Assembly (NCBI GenBank): GCA_004794655.1 | Contig: SMMW01000013.1 | Location: 2,006,001-2,070,000, forward strand | Origin: Marisa cornuarietis | Lineage: Eukaryota; Mollusca; Gastropoda; Architaenioglossa; Ampullariidae | Length of the DNA stretch: 64,000 bases | Direction of reading: 5' to 3' | Shown: positions 36,701-48,286 of the stretch, one piece after another | Layout: the number at the start of each line of letters is the position of its first letter | Position numbering within the stretch: position 1 is the first letter of the stretch | Program-made: the position numbers and the translations under genes | Notes under the pieces: generated by a model | The model's database searches: none | Told to the model about the DNA's origin: nothing | The model's input: the letters and a program-made list of their open reading frames with translations, nothing else

Positions 36701-39700
36701 ACCTAAGGTGACCCTGTGCATTGTACCAGCTGTACCAAGTGTTCTTGTTTCTGTGTGTGTGTGTGTGTTTACCTTGTATGTATTCAGCTGTACGTTAACT
36801 TCCCTAGCAAGTAAATTGTTTTGTATTAAAAATATACAGGGTTTTTTGTCATGAAACTGCATTCTCTTTGCATTGTCTTTATTCATCATCCTTGGCATAA
36901 CTCCAAGAAAGACTACCCCAAGTGATGGGGCTAATCATTTCCCAAATTCCAAGCCCAAAACATGGAAGTTAAAAGTGTATCTGCTGTTCATATGCTTTCA
37001 GCTAGGATTACATTTGTATTTTTGTGTACATTCTGTATTTTTTTTAATTTTATGATTTAAAGTTTTTCATAATAATTCTACTTTTTGTGCAATAAATGTT
37101 TTGTGCCCTGCTCATTATACTTGAGAAGTGTTAGTCTGTTCCATCATTGGTCATTTCAATGTACAGTTTCTATAAAATTTTATCATCATGAATTTTCTAA
37201 AGTATGTTTCAATTTAGTCTTCCCCAGAAGTGCAAGCTTATGATCTGATTGCAGTGCAACCAACTGATGATAAGACTTTTCAGGTAAGTTACCTTTAGAA
37301 AGCAAAGAATATTTTATGTTACTCCATATTCATGGACATAAGTTTACCCAAGGGTAAAATTGCATGAACCTGTGTAAGGAACTTGCTGGTTAAGTTAATC
37401 CGACAAATAATAATAATAATAATAGTGAAGATTTTTATAGCGCATATTCACACTCGTAGAGAGTATGCTCTTAGCGCTTAAAACGGGGAAGACGTGGACT
37501 AAGTAGATACAGAACACAGGGGACGAAAGAAAACGACAGTACTGACAAAAACAGATAACAAAAGGCATCAAGTAACAGGAACAGAGAAAAATAGTGATGG
37601 GTAAAGTAGCAAGAGGGAAGGGGGGGGGTAAGGACTAGCATTGTGGACTAGGAGTAGTGCTCAAGGAAGAGGTGCGTTTTCAGTGCAGATTTGAAGGATT
37701 CAATTGTAGGAAGGTGGCGGATATGGAAAGGAAGAGAGTTCCATTGTTTTGCAGCACAGTAGCCAAAAGTCCTGTGACCATATGTTGTTGTTCTGGTGAC
37801 AGGAACAGTCAGAGTACGGTTGTCAGAGGAAGAGCGGAGTTGTCTGGACGGAGAGTAAGGGATGAGAAGTTCAGAGAAATAGTCAGGACAGGAGCCTGCA
37901 AAGAAATTAAAACACAGCACAGACAGTTTGTACTGGATGCGAGAACGGACGGGTAGCCAGTGTAGGAAACGAAGGAGAGGAGTGACATGGTCCCGTTTCC
38001 TTGCTCTAAGTACCAGACGTGCAGCGGAGTTCTGTACTCTCTGGAGTTTCTGAATGAGGGATGAGGGGCAGCCTGCCAGCAAGGAGTTGCAGTAGTCAAG
38101 TCGTGAAAGAACAAACGCACAGACAAGAGTGTTGGTGGCACGTGTAGAGAGAAAGTGACGGATGGCACTGATCTTACGGAGCTCATAGTAGGCAGACTGA
38201 CAGACAGCTGTAACATGTTTATCAAGGGTCATGTCTGCGGTGACAATAAATCCCAGATTCCTAACAGATGACGTGAAGGTGATGTTGCTGTCGCCCACCT
38301 TGATGTGATTGGGCAGACTGACTAGTGAAGGTTGATGTCTTCTTGTATGGCACAAGAGGGCTTCCGTTTTATCATCATTTAGTTTAAGCTTGTTTTTCAC
38401 CATCCAGCCCTTGACATCACTGATACAAGCTTCTAGAGAGCTAATAGCAGAGTGAGACTCAGCCAGTGGAATAGAACAGTAAAGCTGCGTGTCATCTGCA
38501 TAGGACTGATGAGACACCTGGTGAGACCGGATGCAAGATGAAAGTGGTTTAGTATACAGGATGAACAGGACTGGGCCAAGTACTGAGCCTTGGGGAACGC
38601 CACAGAAAAGTGAAGCAGGGCGAGATGTCTGACCATCGACTACCACAGTCTGGGTCCTATCAGTGAGATAGGAGTTGAACCATGAGAGGGCAGGTCCAGA
38701 AATCCCGTAGAGGGTGTGGAGTCTGTGAAGAAGCAGAGAGTGGTCTATAGTGTCAAATGCAGCAGACAGGTCCAGTAGGGTTAATGGAGAGACATCACCA
38801 CTGTCAAGAGCAGATAATATATCTGTTGTTACTTTAATAAGAGTGGTCTCAGTGCTGTGGAAAGGTCTATATGCCGACTGAGCTTGTGGAAGAAGATGGT
38901 GGTCTTGTAAATAGGCCCAGAGCTGTGTCAAAACTATTTTCTCTATGATCTTAGAGAGAAAAGACAAGTTGGAGACTGGGCGGTAGTTGTTTAGCACATT
39001 GACATCAAGCGTGGATTTCTTTAGAAGTGGCCTCACCACCGCATTCTTGAACAGAGATGGGAAAACACCTGACGACAGGCTGACATTTACAATATTTGTG
39101 ATGGCAGGAAGTAGAGTATCTAGGCACTCGAGGAGAAGGCTCGTGGGCATCGGATCTAACTCGCAAGTTGTTGCTTTAGCTTTTAGGATAACCGCTTTCA
39201 CATCGGTCTCAGAGACTGGTAGGAACTTGGTCATGGAGCATCCTGGGAGGACATCACAGGAGATGCTGTCAAGCGCCGATGCCGAGTCTAATGATGATCG
39301 AATGTCCGATATCTTGCTGGTGAAATAATCACTAAAAACTTGCGGCAGCAGTGAAGCAGGGTAGGCAGTGGGCAGTGGTGTTGCTGTCTTAGATCCAGTG
39401 ATTTTATTGCAAATGGCAAAAAGCTTTTTGGAGGAGGTGCAATTAATTATTTGGCCCTGAAGGTATGATGTTTTAGCCTCATAAATGCATTTTGCAACGC
39501 TTCGCTTTGCAGCATTGTAAATTTCTTTGTGGATGGCGAGTCCAGTCTTCCGCCAAACACGTTCAGCTCGCCGGCGCGTGCGCTTCAGGTCACGGAGTTC
39601 AACGCGGATCTGTGAATACCAAGGCGCACATTTAGACTGGCGCATCAGACGTCGAGACACTGGGGCGTGGTCATCAACTACTCTACGCAAAACACAGTCA

Positions 39701-42700
39701 AGTTGCTCGGCAGAGGGTGGTTGGAGGAGCGCCATCTGCAGCTGTGCTTTGAATGCCAGTCTATCAACATTTCGTAATGAGCGAGTGGATCTAAAAACTG
39801 GCGCCGATGATGGGCATTTGCGATCAAGTTCGATCAGTACACAGTAGTGGTCAGATGAGAGATCATGGGAAACATCAACTGACTGGACTAAGTGGTCATC
39901 AGGTCGATGTATGACCCAGTCCATGATGTGATCTCTTTTGTGTGTTGGCTGCGACACGGACTGTACGAAATAAACTAATTCATGATCCAAACAAGAACCA
40001 TTTTTTTTTAAATTGAAAAAGCAAACAAGAAGCTACACACCATCAAATTTATTCATTCTAAGCAAAAGATATTCCTCAGGTATGTATTAAAAGATAAACT
40101 TAATAACCAGTAGGAAAAAAGGGACTCCATGCCAACTCAAATATTCAGAATAACTTTTATAGCATTTTTTAACTCAGGTTATCAATAAAATAAAATAACA
40201 GCATGTATTACAGTTCTGTACCATTATATCTGTACAAAAGGCGTAGAACAATCTGTGCTCACTTTGGTTGAACTAAATCAGTTACAATCTCCACCATATT
40301 TATTCTAGGTGGAAGAAGGTGATTGCTGATAAAATAATTTGTCATGAGTCCATGAATATGGGGTTTTAGCTACTATCCAACTCAGGCTAATAGGCTGAGT
40401 AAACATGCTTCATGAATATGAGTCCTAAAATTCACTCCATCAGTGACATAGCAGAAATAATCATGTGAAATGTAAGATTGCATAATCAAAGAATGTGTTA
40501 CCATGAAACAGAAAATTCAGGCTTCTCCTTTCTGCTTATACAGTTGGCATGTTCAACATTGGAAGTGGATATAATAAGCTTGAATATGACCGAAAAGATC
40601 CCATTCTTCTTGGGGAGAAATCTCATTAATTTGGTAAGTCAGATACAGTTTATGTATCAATATTACAGGGTAAGTTTTGATATTACAGGAAATATTCAAA
40701 AGCAAAGTGTCAATGTTTGCACAGGGCAGAGTACTGCGTAGGCACAGTGAAGGTAATAATAATAATACAGTGAACTTATATATTGCGCAATGAGCATTCT
40801 TCTGAATGGATACCTGCACATTATAAATGGACATCATCACCATCATCATCATCATCATCATATCCCAGTCCTATGGACAGGGCCATGATGCTTTACAAAA
40901 AGAAAAGGAAAGACACTGATACTTGCAACATTACATGCAGGATTGTTGTCTAGAGAATGCCAGATGAGATGAAAGATATGTAGCAAGAATCATTTGAAAA
41001 ACTATGATCCAGGCTGCTGTCACGTGCACTCTACAGTGACTTTCAGACAAGATCATAACAAATAAATAGTTAAATTTAAAGATAAATATAATTGAAAAGA
41101 AGAAATAACAATTAGCTAAAACAAAAATCTAAATTCAAAGTTAACACCCAAACACACTCAGGAATTCAATGTTCATTTATAGTTCCATCAAATCCAATAT
41201 TCCCTCCACTCCTGAAGGCGCAGTCCTCCCAAAACCAATCTCTCTAGAAGAAAACACAACACAAAGCACACACCACAGTCTCTGGTCCTGGTGCTGTCCT
41301 TGTTGAATTCAGGTACTTCTCAATCCTGACTGCCCACGGACACGCAGTTGATATCCTAATCCAGATGAACGAATAAAAAGAAACCAAAAAAAAAAACCTC
41401 AACAGGTTCACATGACAGATTTTACTCTCAAGTCTGGTCAGGACTTGCTACACAAACCAAGTCTGGTCAGGACTTTCTAACACGTTTCCCCGCTCCCGTC
41501 AAGGAGGAGACCAGCACACGAATAAAATAAAAGTACACAAAACGCTCTTTTCATTGTTCTCGATTCTTTCCATCCCATCCTCTCAACAGCACTTAATTAA
41601 GCTGTCAGCCATCACAGGACTCGCACGACGCTAACCTTCCGCACCTTCCCCCTCCTTCCCCATTTCCCATCCCTTTCTCAGTTTAAAAAAAAAACAACAG
41701 GTTTGTGACAGCTGCAAATGTTCATGTCCACACCACAAGTCCAGCCATATAATAAATCTAATAAAGGTCTTTTTTTTTGGCTGCTCATTGGGCTGCCTGC
41801 AGAATGCCTATTTGAAAAACCAAAATCAGATCACAAGCCATCAGAAGAGAAGTAATTCAAATCCACTGATATAATAGTGTAGTGTCAACACATTTAACTG
41901 TACGTCAGCTTTCACATATGATCTTTTTCACAGATTAGGATTTGCAAGAGGTACAGATCTAAAGCTTGTAGTTCAGATCTACAGTCATTATTAATCTAGG
42001 ATAAAAGCAGATCAATGCATAACTGGAAATAGGTCTTTTCCATAGAGCAAATCGTCGTAGATAAGCTAGGATCTATATGATCATGTAGCAAATGCAAAGT
42101 CTGTAGTTGTACATCAAACAGTTGATCTGGCAACAAGAACGACGGAGTTGGAGAAAGATACAGTTAAACTAGAATAATTGTACAACAAAATCAATCATAA
42201 TTAAAAGAACTGCATGGTAGGAAAATATTTCAGTGAGGTTAATGTGGTTTCCATACGTATGGAACATTGAAGCTGAATAAGTAATGGCTGACACTTGCAA
42301 CGCCCCAAAGAATGTTTGAAGAATAAAACTGCATGATTCCTATGGTCGGTCACAAAAACACAGAAGAAACTAAAGCTCATTCAGTGATGAACACTAAGGC
42401 ACAAACTGCATATTAACTGCAGTTACAACCAAGTATATCAAGAAACAGTTGAGCACGAAAGCTGTTCTGCCAGTTAGGCGCAGCCTCATTCTCACTAATA
42501 TGAAGTTGACCTGCTGTCAATGAATGACTTCAAAAGTCTTTTGAGTGTGATATATGTCACTACTCAGTAGTCCTTAAACATGGACCACAATCAGTTATGC
42601 ACAGGCACTCACACACATATGAATGCATGATGTTTGTGGTTTAGTGTGAGTGGATGACAGACCTAGAGCATGGTTTAGCTGGTTCATCTCCTCCATTTCT

Positions 42701-45700
42701 ATTTCAAGATTTTGTTTTTATTTTTAAGTGTATGATTTTTTTGTTAATTACATAAATTAGAGAATTTCTTTCTTGGCTCCTTAGTTTTTCAACTTTTTTA
42801 TCAGTTAGTTTGAGAAGATGTGTGATTGTCACTTGCATTTCCACCTTTTTGCATCAAGGGTTAACAAAAGCTTTTTGTGATTGTCACTTGTTGTGGGAGC
42901 AGATGATACAGACACAGACCTTCCCTTGCTCTCAGAATCTCATCACTCCCACCACTTTATCACACCTTAGCCAAGGGGAAATGGTCCCACTGCCTTGTGG
43001 ACACTCATGGGAAAGGCTAACCACATAAACCCTTACAGAAAATGTTGATACAAGGCATCAGCAGGCAAAGGCTTTTCATGATGAAGGTACTGGCCAGGGC
43101 CCAGTGCCAACATGCTCACGAATAGGCCAACCTGTCAGCTGTAGTTGGAGAGGAAGATAGGCACCACCAAGTGTATCAGCCCAGAGACAAGACCATAGAT
43201 ATTTGCTGCAAAAGAAACACTATGCGGAATCAGTCACAATCTGGATCAAAAACAACTCCACACTGTACTGAAACAGAACGTTCTCATTGTACTCAGTGAC
43301 TGGAATGCAATGGGTAGAAACAGTGGGTAAATTTGGTCTTGGTGAAACCATTGACAGGGGTCTCAAACTCCTAGAGTTTGTGCAGTCATCAACTCACCTT
43401 AGCCCATACCCTACATCTCTGCAAATCTAGCATCAACAAAGCCAAGGACATATCCAGGTTCTGACATAGGCAGCAACCATGTATCTTATAAGTTGAAGCT
43501 GAAGATGAACCACACCTCAAACATCCCTTGAATTCGCTTTGATTTGAAGAAGCAGCAAGATTCAAATGTTGAGTAAATCGTCAAGGCCAAGGTTGGAGAT
43601 AAATTCATCACATTTAACTTGGACTGTGATGTTTAAATGCATATGGAATGAAGACCAGGATCGACAAGAGAAAAGCCATGATCATCGGCAATGGCAAAGC
43701 AGCTATTGACATGACCGAAGTGCAGCTCAAAGAGGTAAATAATAATTTTAAGTACTTGGGAGCCACCATGACAGATACCCACATCAGGATTGGAACAGCA
43801 ACAGCAGCATTGGGTAGGGTAGACAGGGTCTGGCACAACCATAACATCAGGTTTACTACAAAGTACAGTCTGGTCAAGTCCCTTTTAGTGCTGATCCTTA
43901 TTTATGGATATGAAACATGAACTCTGCATGCTGAAACAGAGAGGAGAATCCAAGCGTTCAAGAACAAGTGTGTGAGGAGGCTGCTCCAGATCTTGTACAG
44001 TGAACACCGTTTATCCTAAGTATCAGTTTAGATAAACAGATTACCAGGAATCCATACTTGCAACAGTAAAGCAGCTTAAGCTTTGTTGAAGACTATCTGT
44101 CAAGATACCTTGTAGGATGGTTAATTTTCTGATGGCTAGAGGAAAAACTGGCTTCAAATGTGAGGGAGTGGACTAGTCCTGTGCAGGATCTGCTTACTGT
44201 TGCCCAAAGCAAGCATAGGTGGTGGGCCTTGTCAGCTGCCATGTCTGACTGTGCACTTCCCCCAACAATCAGTACCAGTCAAAGACAAATGGAATGAATA
44301 ATGAATACTTTTTTTCTTACGGTTTAAAATAGAGATTATTTTGATTATCACAATCTGTTTTCCATAAATTTATATAAGCAACACAGGTTTTCTAAATATG
44401 TGTGTGTGTGGGTGCATAGCATGCATGAACTTGTGTACATTCATGCTTTCATATGTGCATATGCAAATGCATCCATATGTTTCATTTTTCTTTCAGGCTA
44501 TAGAAAGGGGTATTCATTTTGAAATCCTGTACAGCCCAGCAATAAGAGACACCAGCTTTCGTCAAAATACAATTGCAAATGCACATCAGCTGACTTCTAC
44601 ATGCAAAGGAAAGGTTAGAACACAAAATACAAACAGAAATAAATGCTGAGTAGCTTGAGCAAAGCGTGCACCTAGCACTTGTTGAAAGATCGCTTTCATA
44701 CAGCATTTTGCCGAGGAAATGTGTATATTTGAGTGGAAATATGGTTTAATGATTGTTGCAGTTGTTGAGATTTGTTGTTGTGCATATAGGTCTATGGAGA
44801 TGAGTTTAAGGAAACAGTTTATAGGACTAGTAGGGTGTAAACTTTTTTTTTAAACTGCTTTCTGTGCTTGATGTCTATAGGCAAGTATCTTCAGAACAGA
44901 AGGGGCAGGGGTATTCACCCAGGTTTGGGGAAATATTTTGCACTCAGCTTTACCCAATCATTAGAAAAATACTTTGCACTCCAGTACTTTAAAGAGTGAA
45001 ATGCTATGGAAATGTGATGATTGTCTTGCACAAGTCACATGATCTTTCCTGTCCAGTGGTGCTGTTTTATTACATTTCGGGGGGGGGGGGTTGCAGAGGA
45101 AGGGGGTTGCTAAATAATACAAAGTTTTCTGCTCTTGTCCAAGAAACTGTTGCAGCAAGGAAAAAGCAAATTCTTTGGGTGCTGTCTTATATCCTGAATA
45201 ATTCAGTTTGAAAGAAAGTGGAACAAGATTCTTATTCTTACCATTATTGTGCATTCTGAGGTATTTGGTAACTGTATGTGTAATTTGTATGGTATGAAGA
45301 AGACATTGAACTGTTGTTACAGAAGTGCTTAATAAGAGAGATAAAGGGTACATTTCCATTGAACAGAAGAGGGGGACGCTGAGCAGATTGAACAGAGGGA
45401 AGTGAGACATGAAGTTGTGTACCATTAATGAACTGAATGATAGGGATCTTTTCAGTTATTTTTTGGGGGGGTTTCTTTGGTTTCCTTGTTTTTGCAATAG
45501 TTAAAATTAGGCACAGGCTTTGTAATGTGACATTACTAAATTAAAACCTCTGCCCAGTTTTGTTGAGGCACATAAGTTGAACATAGCATCATCTGCTGGC
45601 CTTGCCTTAATCAGATTTGTTCTTTTGCCTTCCACCAAAAGTAAATTGAAGGTATGTGCTTGCTGCGGTGAACTGACCAATGAAAAGTTATTGCTTAAAT

Positions 45701-47272
45701 TTGTCGACATCCCTTATCATTCTAGGCAGTGTGCATCATTAGCACATTACTTTTATCCTTATTATCAGTTTAGATGACTAAAACATATTCTAAACCATAT
45801 TTGGTTAAAATTTGGATGCATGATAATAACAGCTTTTTTGCCCCAAAATTTGTACTTTTCAATAAACTTGAATAAATTCTGCACTGAAAAATACACCATC
45901 CTGTTTGTAGTCAAAATGAAACCAAGCCATTTTCCTGTACAACTGTACAACCAAACCACAATATGTTTTTGCTACCATACTAAAACAGGGCTTTTGTAAT
46001 GCTTTTTTGCCAGCTGTCATGACTGTGACAACTACGGGGGCTTTTTTCAAAATAAGTAATTTGTCACATAATTGCAAAGTAAAAAACAATAGACAAAAGA
46101 ATATTAAGCTGTTTTTATATAGTTTTATTTCCATTTGTCAAAGCCTAAGTATAGGAAGTTGAATCAAAATTTTGATCAGGGTTCCTGTAGATTTACCACT
46201 GATAGATCTCAATTTGCTCTTAACTGTAGCTCAGCTGCAAGATAATTATGTGACTTTGTACCTGATATTTAAATACAATCTTTGTTTTCCAGAACATTAT
46301 ACTTAGCAGTGGATGTGAAAAGGTAAATGATATTTATTTTACTACAAATATTACTGTATTATCAGTAAAGACCTGTACTGTTATTAGCAGTGAAAATTAA
46401 TCCAGTGTACTTTGGTCGTTTTCATTTGCACTTTCAGAAGATGAAGACAAGCAATCTGTTTTATGAATAAGAAAATCATTTCATCTTTATAATGATTAGT
46501 ATATTTACAGTTAATCTGTTGGACTGATTCTTATCAACTCTGGTATTTTATTTCAGGCACTTGAACTGAGAAGTCCATATGACGTCACCAATTTGTATCC
46601 TTTATTAAGCAAAAATGTAAAGGGTTATTTTAAATTTATCAAGTGGAAAAATTAGTATTTTAATCGTGGCAGGGAGTGACATGAACCCCAAAGTTTTCTG
46701 CAGATTATTTTCTTTAATGCTGCCTTAGAGGCCTGTTGTTTGGGTTGACTTCAGCGCAGAGTAAAGATGCAGTCAGCAAAGCTTGCAGAGCTGTGATAAT
46801 GCACTCAGGTTTGTATTTTAGGAAGGAGAAAGAGGGAGAGAAAGAGAAGAAATTGAAGAGTATAGTGATCAAACCATGAACTGCTTATGTTACTGGAGAT
46901 TTTGATCACCTATTATGTGTTAGAATATGAAGCAATTCTGTTGAACTCAAAGACTGTGTAGCATACAGTGCATTTACACTTAAAATCACAAGATTAATTA
47001 TCAGTAACTTCGAATTTTGATTGAAAATGTTTTATAGCAATAGGAATATGTTATCTATGTCTCCTTTAGTGTCACTTTTCTTGCTGCATTGTTAATTTGG
47101 TGTGTGCTGCTAGTAGATGTTTACTTTTGGATTTACAGAGGCGCGCCGACTGGGCAAGTCAGTGGTGGGTGTCATCAAATCATCAGAATTGGTTCCAAAA
47201 AAGAGATGGTTGCTAAAAAAGTCAAGCATTAATGATGACTGTGAAATTCCTTCAAAAAAGAAACAAATATAG
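33717..47272 (+). CDS. RPP30: Ribonuclease P/MRP protein subunit p30, complete
   Basis: RPP30 is a TIM-barrel protein subunit of nuclear RNase P (tRNA 5' processing) and RNase MRP (pre-rRNA processing). Exons: 33717-33795, 35121-35188, 35668-35730, 36194-36268, 37218-37283, 40544-40633, 44497-44613, 46293-46322, 46557-46594, 46729-46808, 47139-47272. Phases join throughout, giving 279 aa (human 268). Recognition: start MAAFSDFC; TAVRLGYDWIAVN spanning exons 1-2 (human ETAAHLGYSVVAIN); DLIAVQP in exon 5; LEVDIISLNMTEKIPFF in exon 6; AIERGIHFEILYSPAIRD in exon 7; ELRSPYDVTN and GLLFGLTSAQSKDAVSKACR in exons 9-10; a basic C-terminal tail ending KKKQI. The exons at 46293-46322 (30 nt) and 46557-46594 (38 nt) are unusually small. 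Introns 5 and 6 hold an intact-ORF LINE and RTE debris. It is head-to-head with beta-TrCP. Confidence 0.95.
33900..34062. repeat. GTGACGAAATGG-rich repeat segment
   Basis: The decamer-like unit (G)TG(A/G)GACGAAATGG or GTGACGAAATGG recurs six to seven times in about 150 bp, separated by 10-25 bp, and ends in CGGCCCCTTATGACAT. The dense subterminal motif array suggests the end of a non-autonomous DNA element, but I cannot find its partner end. CGGCCCCTTATGGC at about 60257 shows a related end elsewhere. It lies in RPP30 intron 1, about 100 bp after exon 1. Confidence 0.5.
34100..35120. other. Rest of RPP30 intron 1
   Basis: No recognisable gene, RNA or element was seen. Short open frames on both strands lack family signatures. 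Confidence 0.45.
35253..35415 (+). repeat. tRNA-derived SINE, family B
   Basis: GCGCAATGGTTAGCGCCTGT (A box region) and GGGTTCAGCTC (B box region) are followed by TTTACAGGGCTGGCTGCCTT and GCTGGCTCGGCATAAAAAAC. This is the same family as 2645-2837 on the opposite strand. It lies in RPP30 intron 2. Confidence 0.78.
37407..40005 (-). mobile_element. CR1/L2-type LINE, 5'-truncated but with intact ORF2 remainder
   Basis: The element reads on the minus strand against RPP30, filling most of intron 5. The 3' end is at 37407 with an (ATT)n tail, followed inward by the stem GCGCTAAGAGCATACTC and a 240-bp 3' UTR. ORF2 is open from the 5' truncation point (about 40005) to the stop at 37648. Nearly identical short 3' fragments occur at 9703-10032 and 13028-13076, and a mutated copy at 48287-49192. 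The absence of any stop in 2.3 kb implies a recent insertion. Confidence 0.88.
37648..39990 (-). CDS. LINE ORF2: partial endonuclease plus full reverse transcriptase
   Basis: An open frame of 780 codons. Residues 1-60 are the C-terminal end of the apurinic-type endonuclease (RDHIMDWVIHRP, then the SDHY active-site motif at about 46-49). The start of that domain is missing, so the first codon (TTG) is not a true start. The reverse transcriptase follows: LNNYRPVSNLSFLSKIIEKI at about 333-352, LLDLSAAFDTID at about 405-416 (catalytic Asp), GVPQGSVLGPVLF at 464-476 and YADDTQLY at 497-504 (catalytic DD). The C-terminal region has LSRLDYCNSLLAGCP, LQRVQNSAARLVL, LHWLPVRSRIQYK and AAKQWNSLPFHIR, as in CR1/L2-clade elements. 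All RT catalytic residues are present, but the truncated endonuclease makes autonomous activity unlikely. Confidence 0.9.
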   Translation of the reverse strand: MDHELVYFVQSVSQPTHKRDHIMDWVIHRPDDHLVQSVDVSHDLSSDHYCVLIELDRKCPSSAPVFRSTRSLRNVDRLAFKAQLQMALLQPPSAEQLDCVLRRVVDDHAPVSRRLMRQSKCAPWYSQIRVELRDLKRTRRRAERVWRKTGLAIHKEIYNAAKRSVAKCIYEAKTSYLQGQIINCTSSKKLFAICNKITGSKTATPLPTAYPASLLPQVFSDYFTSKISDIRSSLDSASALDSISCDVLPGCSMTKFLPVSETDVKAVILKAKATTCELDPMPTSLLLECLDTLLPAITNIVNVSLSSGVFPSLFKNAVVRPLLKKSTLDVNVLNNYRPVSNLSFLSKIIEKIVLTQLWAYLQDHHLLPQAQSAYRPFHSTETTLIKVTTDILSALDSGDVSPLTLLDLSAAFDTIDHSLLLHRLHTLYGISGPALSWFNSYLTDRTQTVVVDGQTSRPASLFCGVPQGSVLGPVLFILYTKPLSSCIRSHQVSHQSYADDTQLYCSIPLAESHSAISSLEACISDVKGWMVKNKLKLNDDKTEALLCHTRRHQPSLVSLPNHIKVGDSNITFTSSVRNLGFIVTADMTLDKHVTAVCQSAYYELRKISAIRHFLSTRATNTLVCAFVLSRLDYCNSLLAGCPSSLIQKLQRVQNSAARLVLRARKRDHVTPLLRFLHWLPVRSRIQYKLSVLCFNFFAGSCPDYFSELLIPYSPSRQLRSSSDNRTLTVPVTRTTTYGHRTFGYCAAKQWNSLPFHIRHLPTIESFKSALKTHLFLEHYS
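40752..40862 (+). mobile_element. CR1/L2-type LINE 3' tip, second subfamily
   Basis: TTGCGCAATGAGCATTCTTC and TGAATGGATACCTGCACATT run into an (ATC)n tail at about 40829-40860. This is the same 3' end as the LINE at 17776-18596 but on the plus strand. Only about 100 bp is present. Confidence 0.75.
40870..43225. other. Part of RPP30 intron 6 without recognised genes
   Basis: A long AT-rich stretch. CAAGTCTGGTCAGGACTT occurs twice in tandem (about 41433 and 41459) inside a more GC-rich patch (about 41180-41700), possibly an old element, but I cannot name it. Nothing else is recognisable. Confidence 0.4.
43230..44295 (+). pseudogene. RTE-type LINE remnant with internal deletion
   Basis: In changing plus-strand frames I read an endonuclease-domain piece (VLIVLSDWNAMGRN near 43280, then PGSDIGSNHVSYKLKLKMNH near 43450-43520, and AKVGDKF near 43585). 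It then jumps straight into the RT C-terminal part (KEVNNNFKYLGATMTDTHIR, ATAALGRVDRVWHN, LVKSLLVLILIYGYET, RRIQAFKNKCVRRLLQILY, 43648-44020). The central RT catalytic region is deleted and many stops are present. The order endonuclease then RT, and the motif types, match RTE/'endonuclease-reverse transcriptase' elements. It lies in RPP30 intron 6. Confidence 0.8.
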
Positions 47273-47339
47273 AAAACAAATATAGAAAATGACTGTTTCA
47301 TAATGCAGAGAATTGTTTTTAAACATGTACATGTGGTAT

Positions 47340-47345
47340 AATAAA
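47340..47345 (+). terminator. Poly(A) signal AATAAA for RPP30
   Basis: A canonical AATAAA lies 68 bp after the RPP30 stop codon. The position is appropriate for the gene end. Confidence 0.6.
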
Positions 47346-48112
47346 AGGATGAACCATATACAGTACTGTTGTGTTATTTATGTCATTTTAAAACTTATTT
47401 AGTTCGTCATAAAAGCAAAAAGAATAAGTAAAAAACAAACTTATTCAGATAGAACGTGACTAGCAATTTTGTTTGTGTGTGTGTGTGAGAGAGAGAGGAA
47501 TGTTTTGCACAGAGTGAAAATGAGAAAATACAATAGAAAAAATCCATCATTTCCATGTTTTGTGAATGCTAGGTGCAGCAAAATTATCAGATTTACTGTG
47601 TATCCTATAGTTTCCCTTATTCAGAATAATCTTCATTTGCTTAAGGATAGGTTAGGATTAAGTAAGGATGATTAAAGTGACAATTTTATAAGTTTTTTTT
47701 TACATATATGCCAAGTTTTCACAGTGACTCTACATCAGAAACATTTTTGAAACGCAGTTTTTGGTATGTTGGTATGTGTGGATTTTATAGAGCAAAACAT
47801 TCCTAATGAAAGAAGAGTTAATTTGTAAATAATTTGTTAGAATAATTTTATTTAGGTATAACTATTGATGGCCAAAATATAGCAACCTGTGATACCTGCC
47901 TGAAAGGGAGGTCGTTATGGTAGAAATTAGAGAATATAATGTTGATAATGCATACATAATATGAGAATCAGTTGAAACAAACTTTAAAACTGTTCTTTTT
48001 AAGTTTTCATTAACTCTTTATAGCTCAGTCAGTTATAGTTTTAAAAAAATTACTCATCGGTGGAACGAGCTCTAAATTGTAAAGAGTTCACATTTTGAAA
48101 ATCATGCAATTA
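47346..48112. other. Intergenic, RPP30 to LINE fragments
   Basis: AT-rich spacer with a short GT/GA run (about 47470-47500). No gene or element is recognised. Confidence 0.5.
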
Positions 48113-48178
48113 AGCGCTAAGAGCATGCTCTCTATAAGTGTGAATATGCGCTATAAAAATGTTCATTATTATTATTAT
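48113..48178 (+). mobile_element. CR1/L2-type LINE 3' tip on the plus strand
   Basis: GCGCTAAGAGCATGCTCTCT through TGCGCTATAAAAATG to an (ATT)n tail is the same 3' terminus as the 37407 element but in the opposite orientation to the adjacent fragment at 48287-49192. Confidence 0.75.
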
Positions 48179-48286
48179 GTTTTTTTTTCATGTAGATGCT
48201 TTATTCATTGCATACATTGTAAAATATCCAATACATAAGTTAAAAGCACATTATAATTTGTGTCAGGCCATTGTCCATCAACCCAT

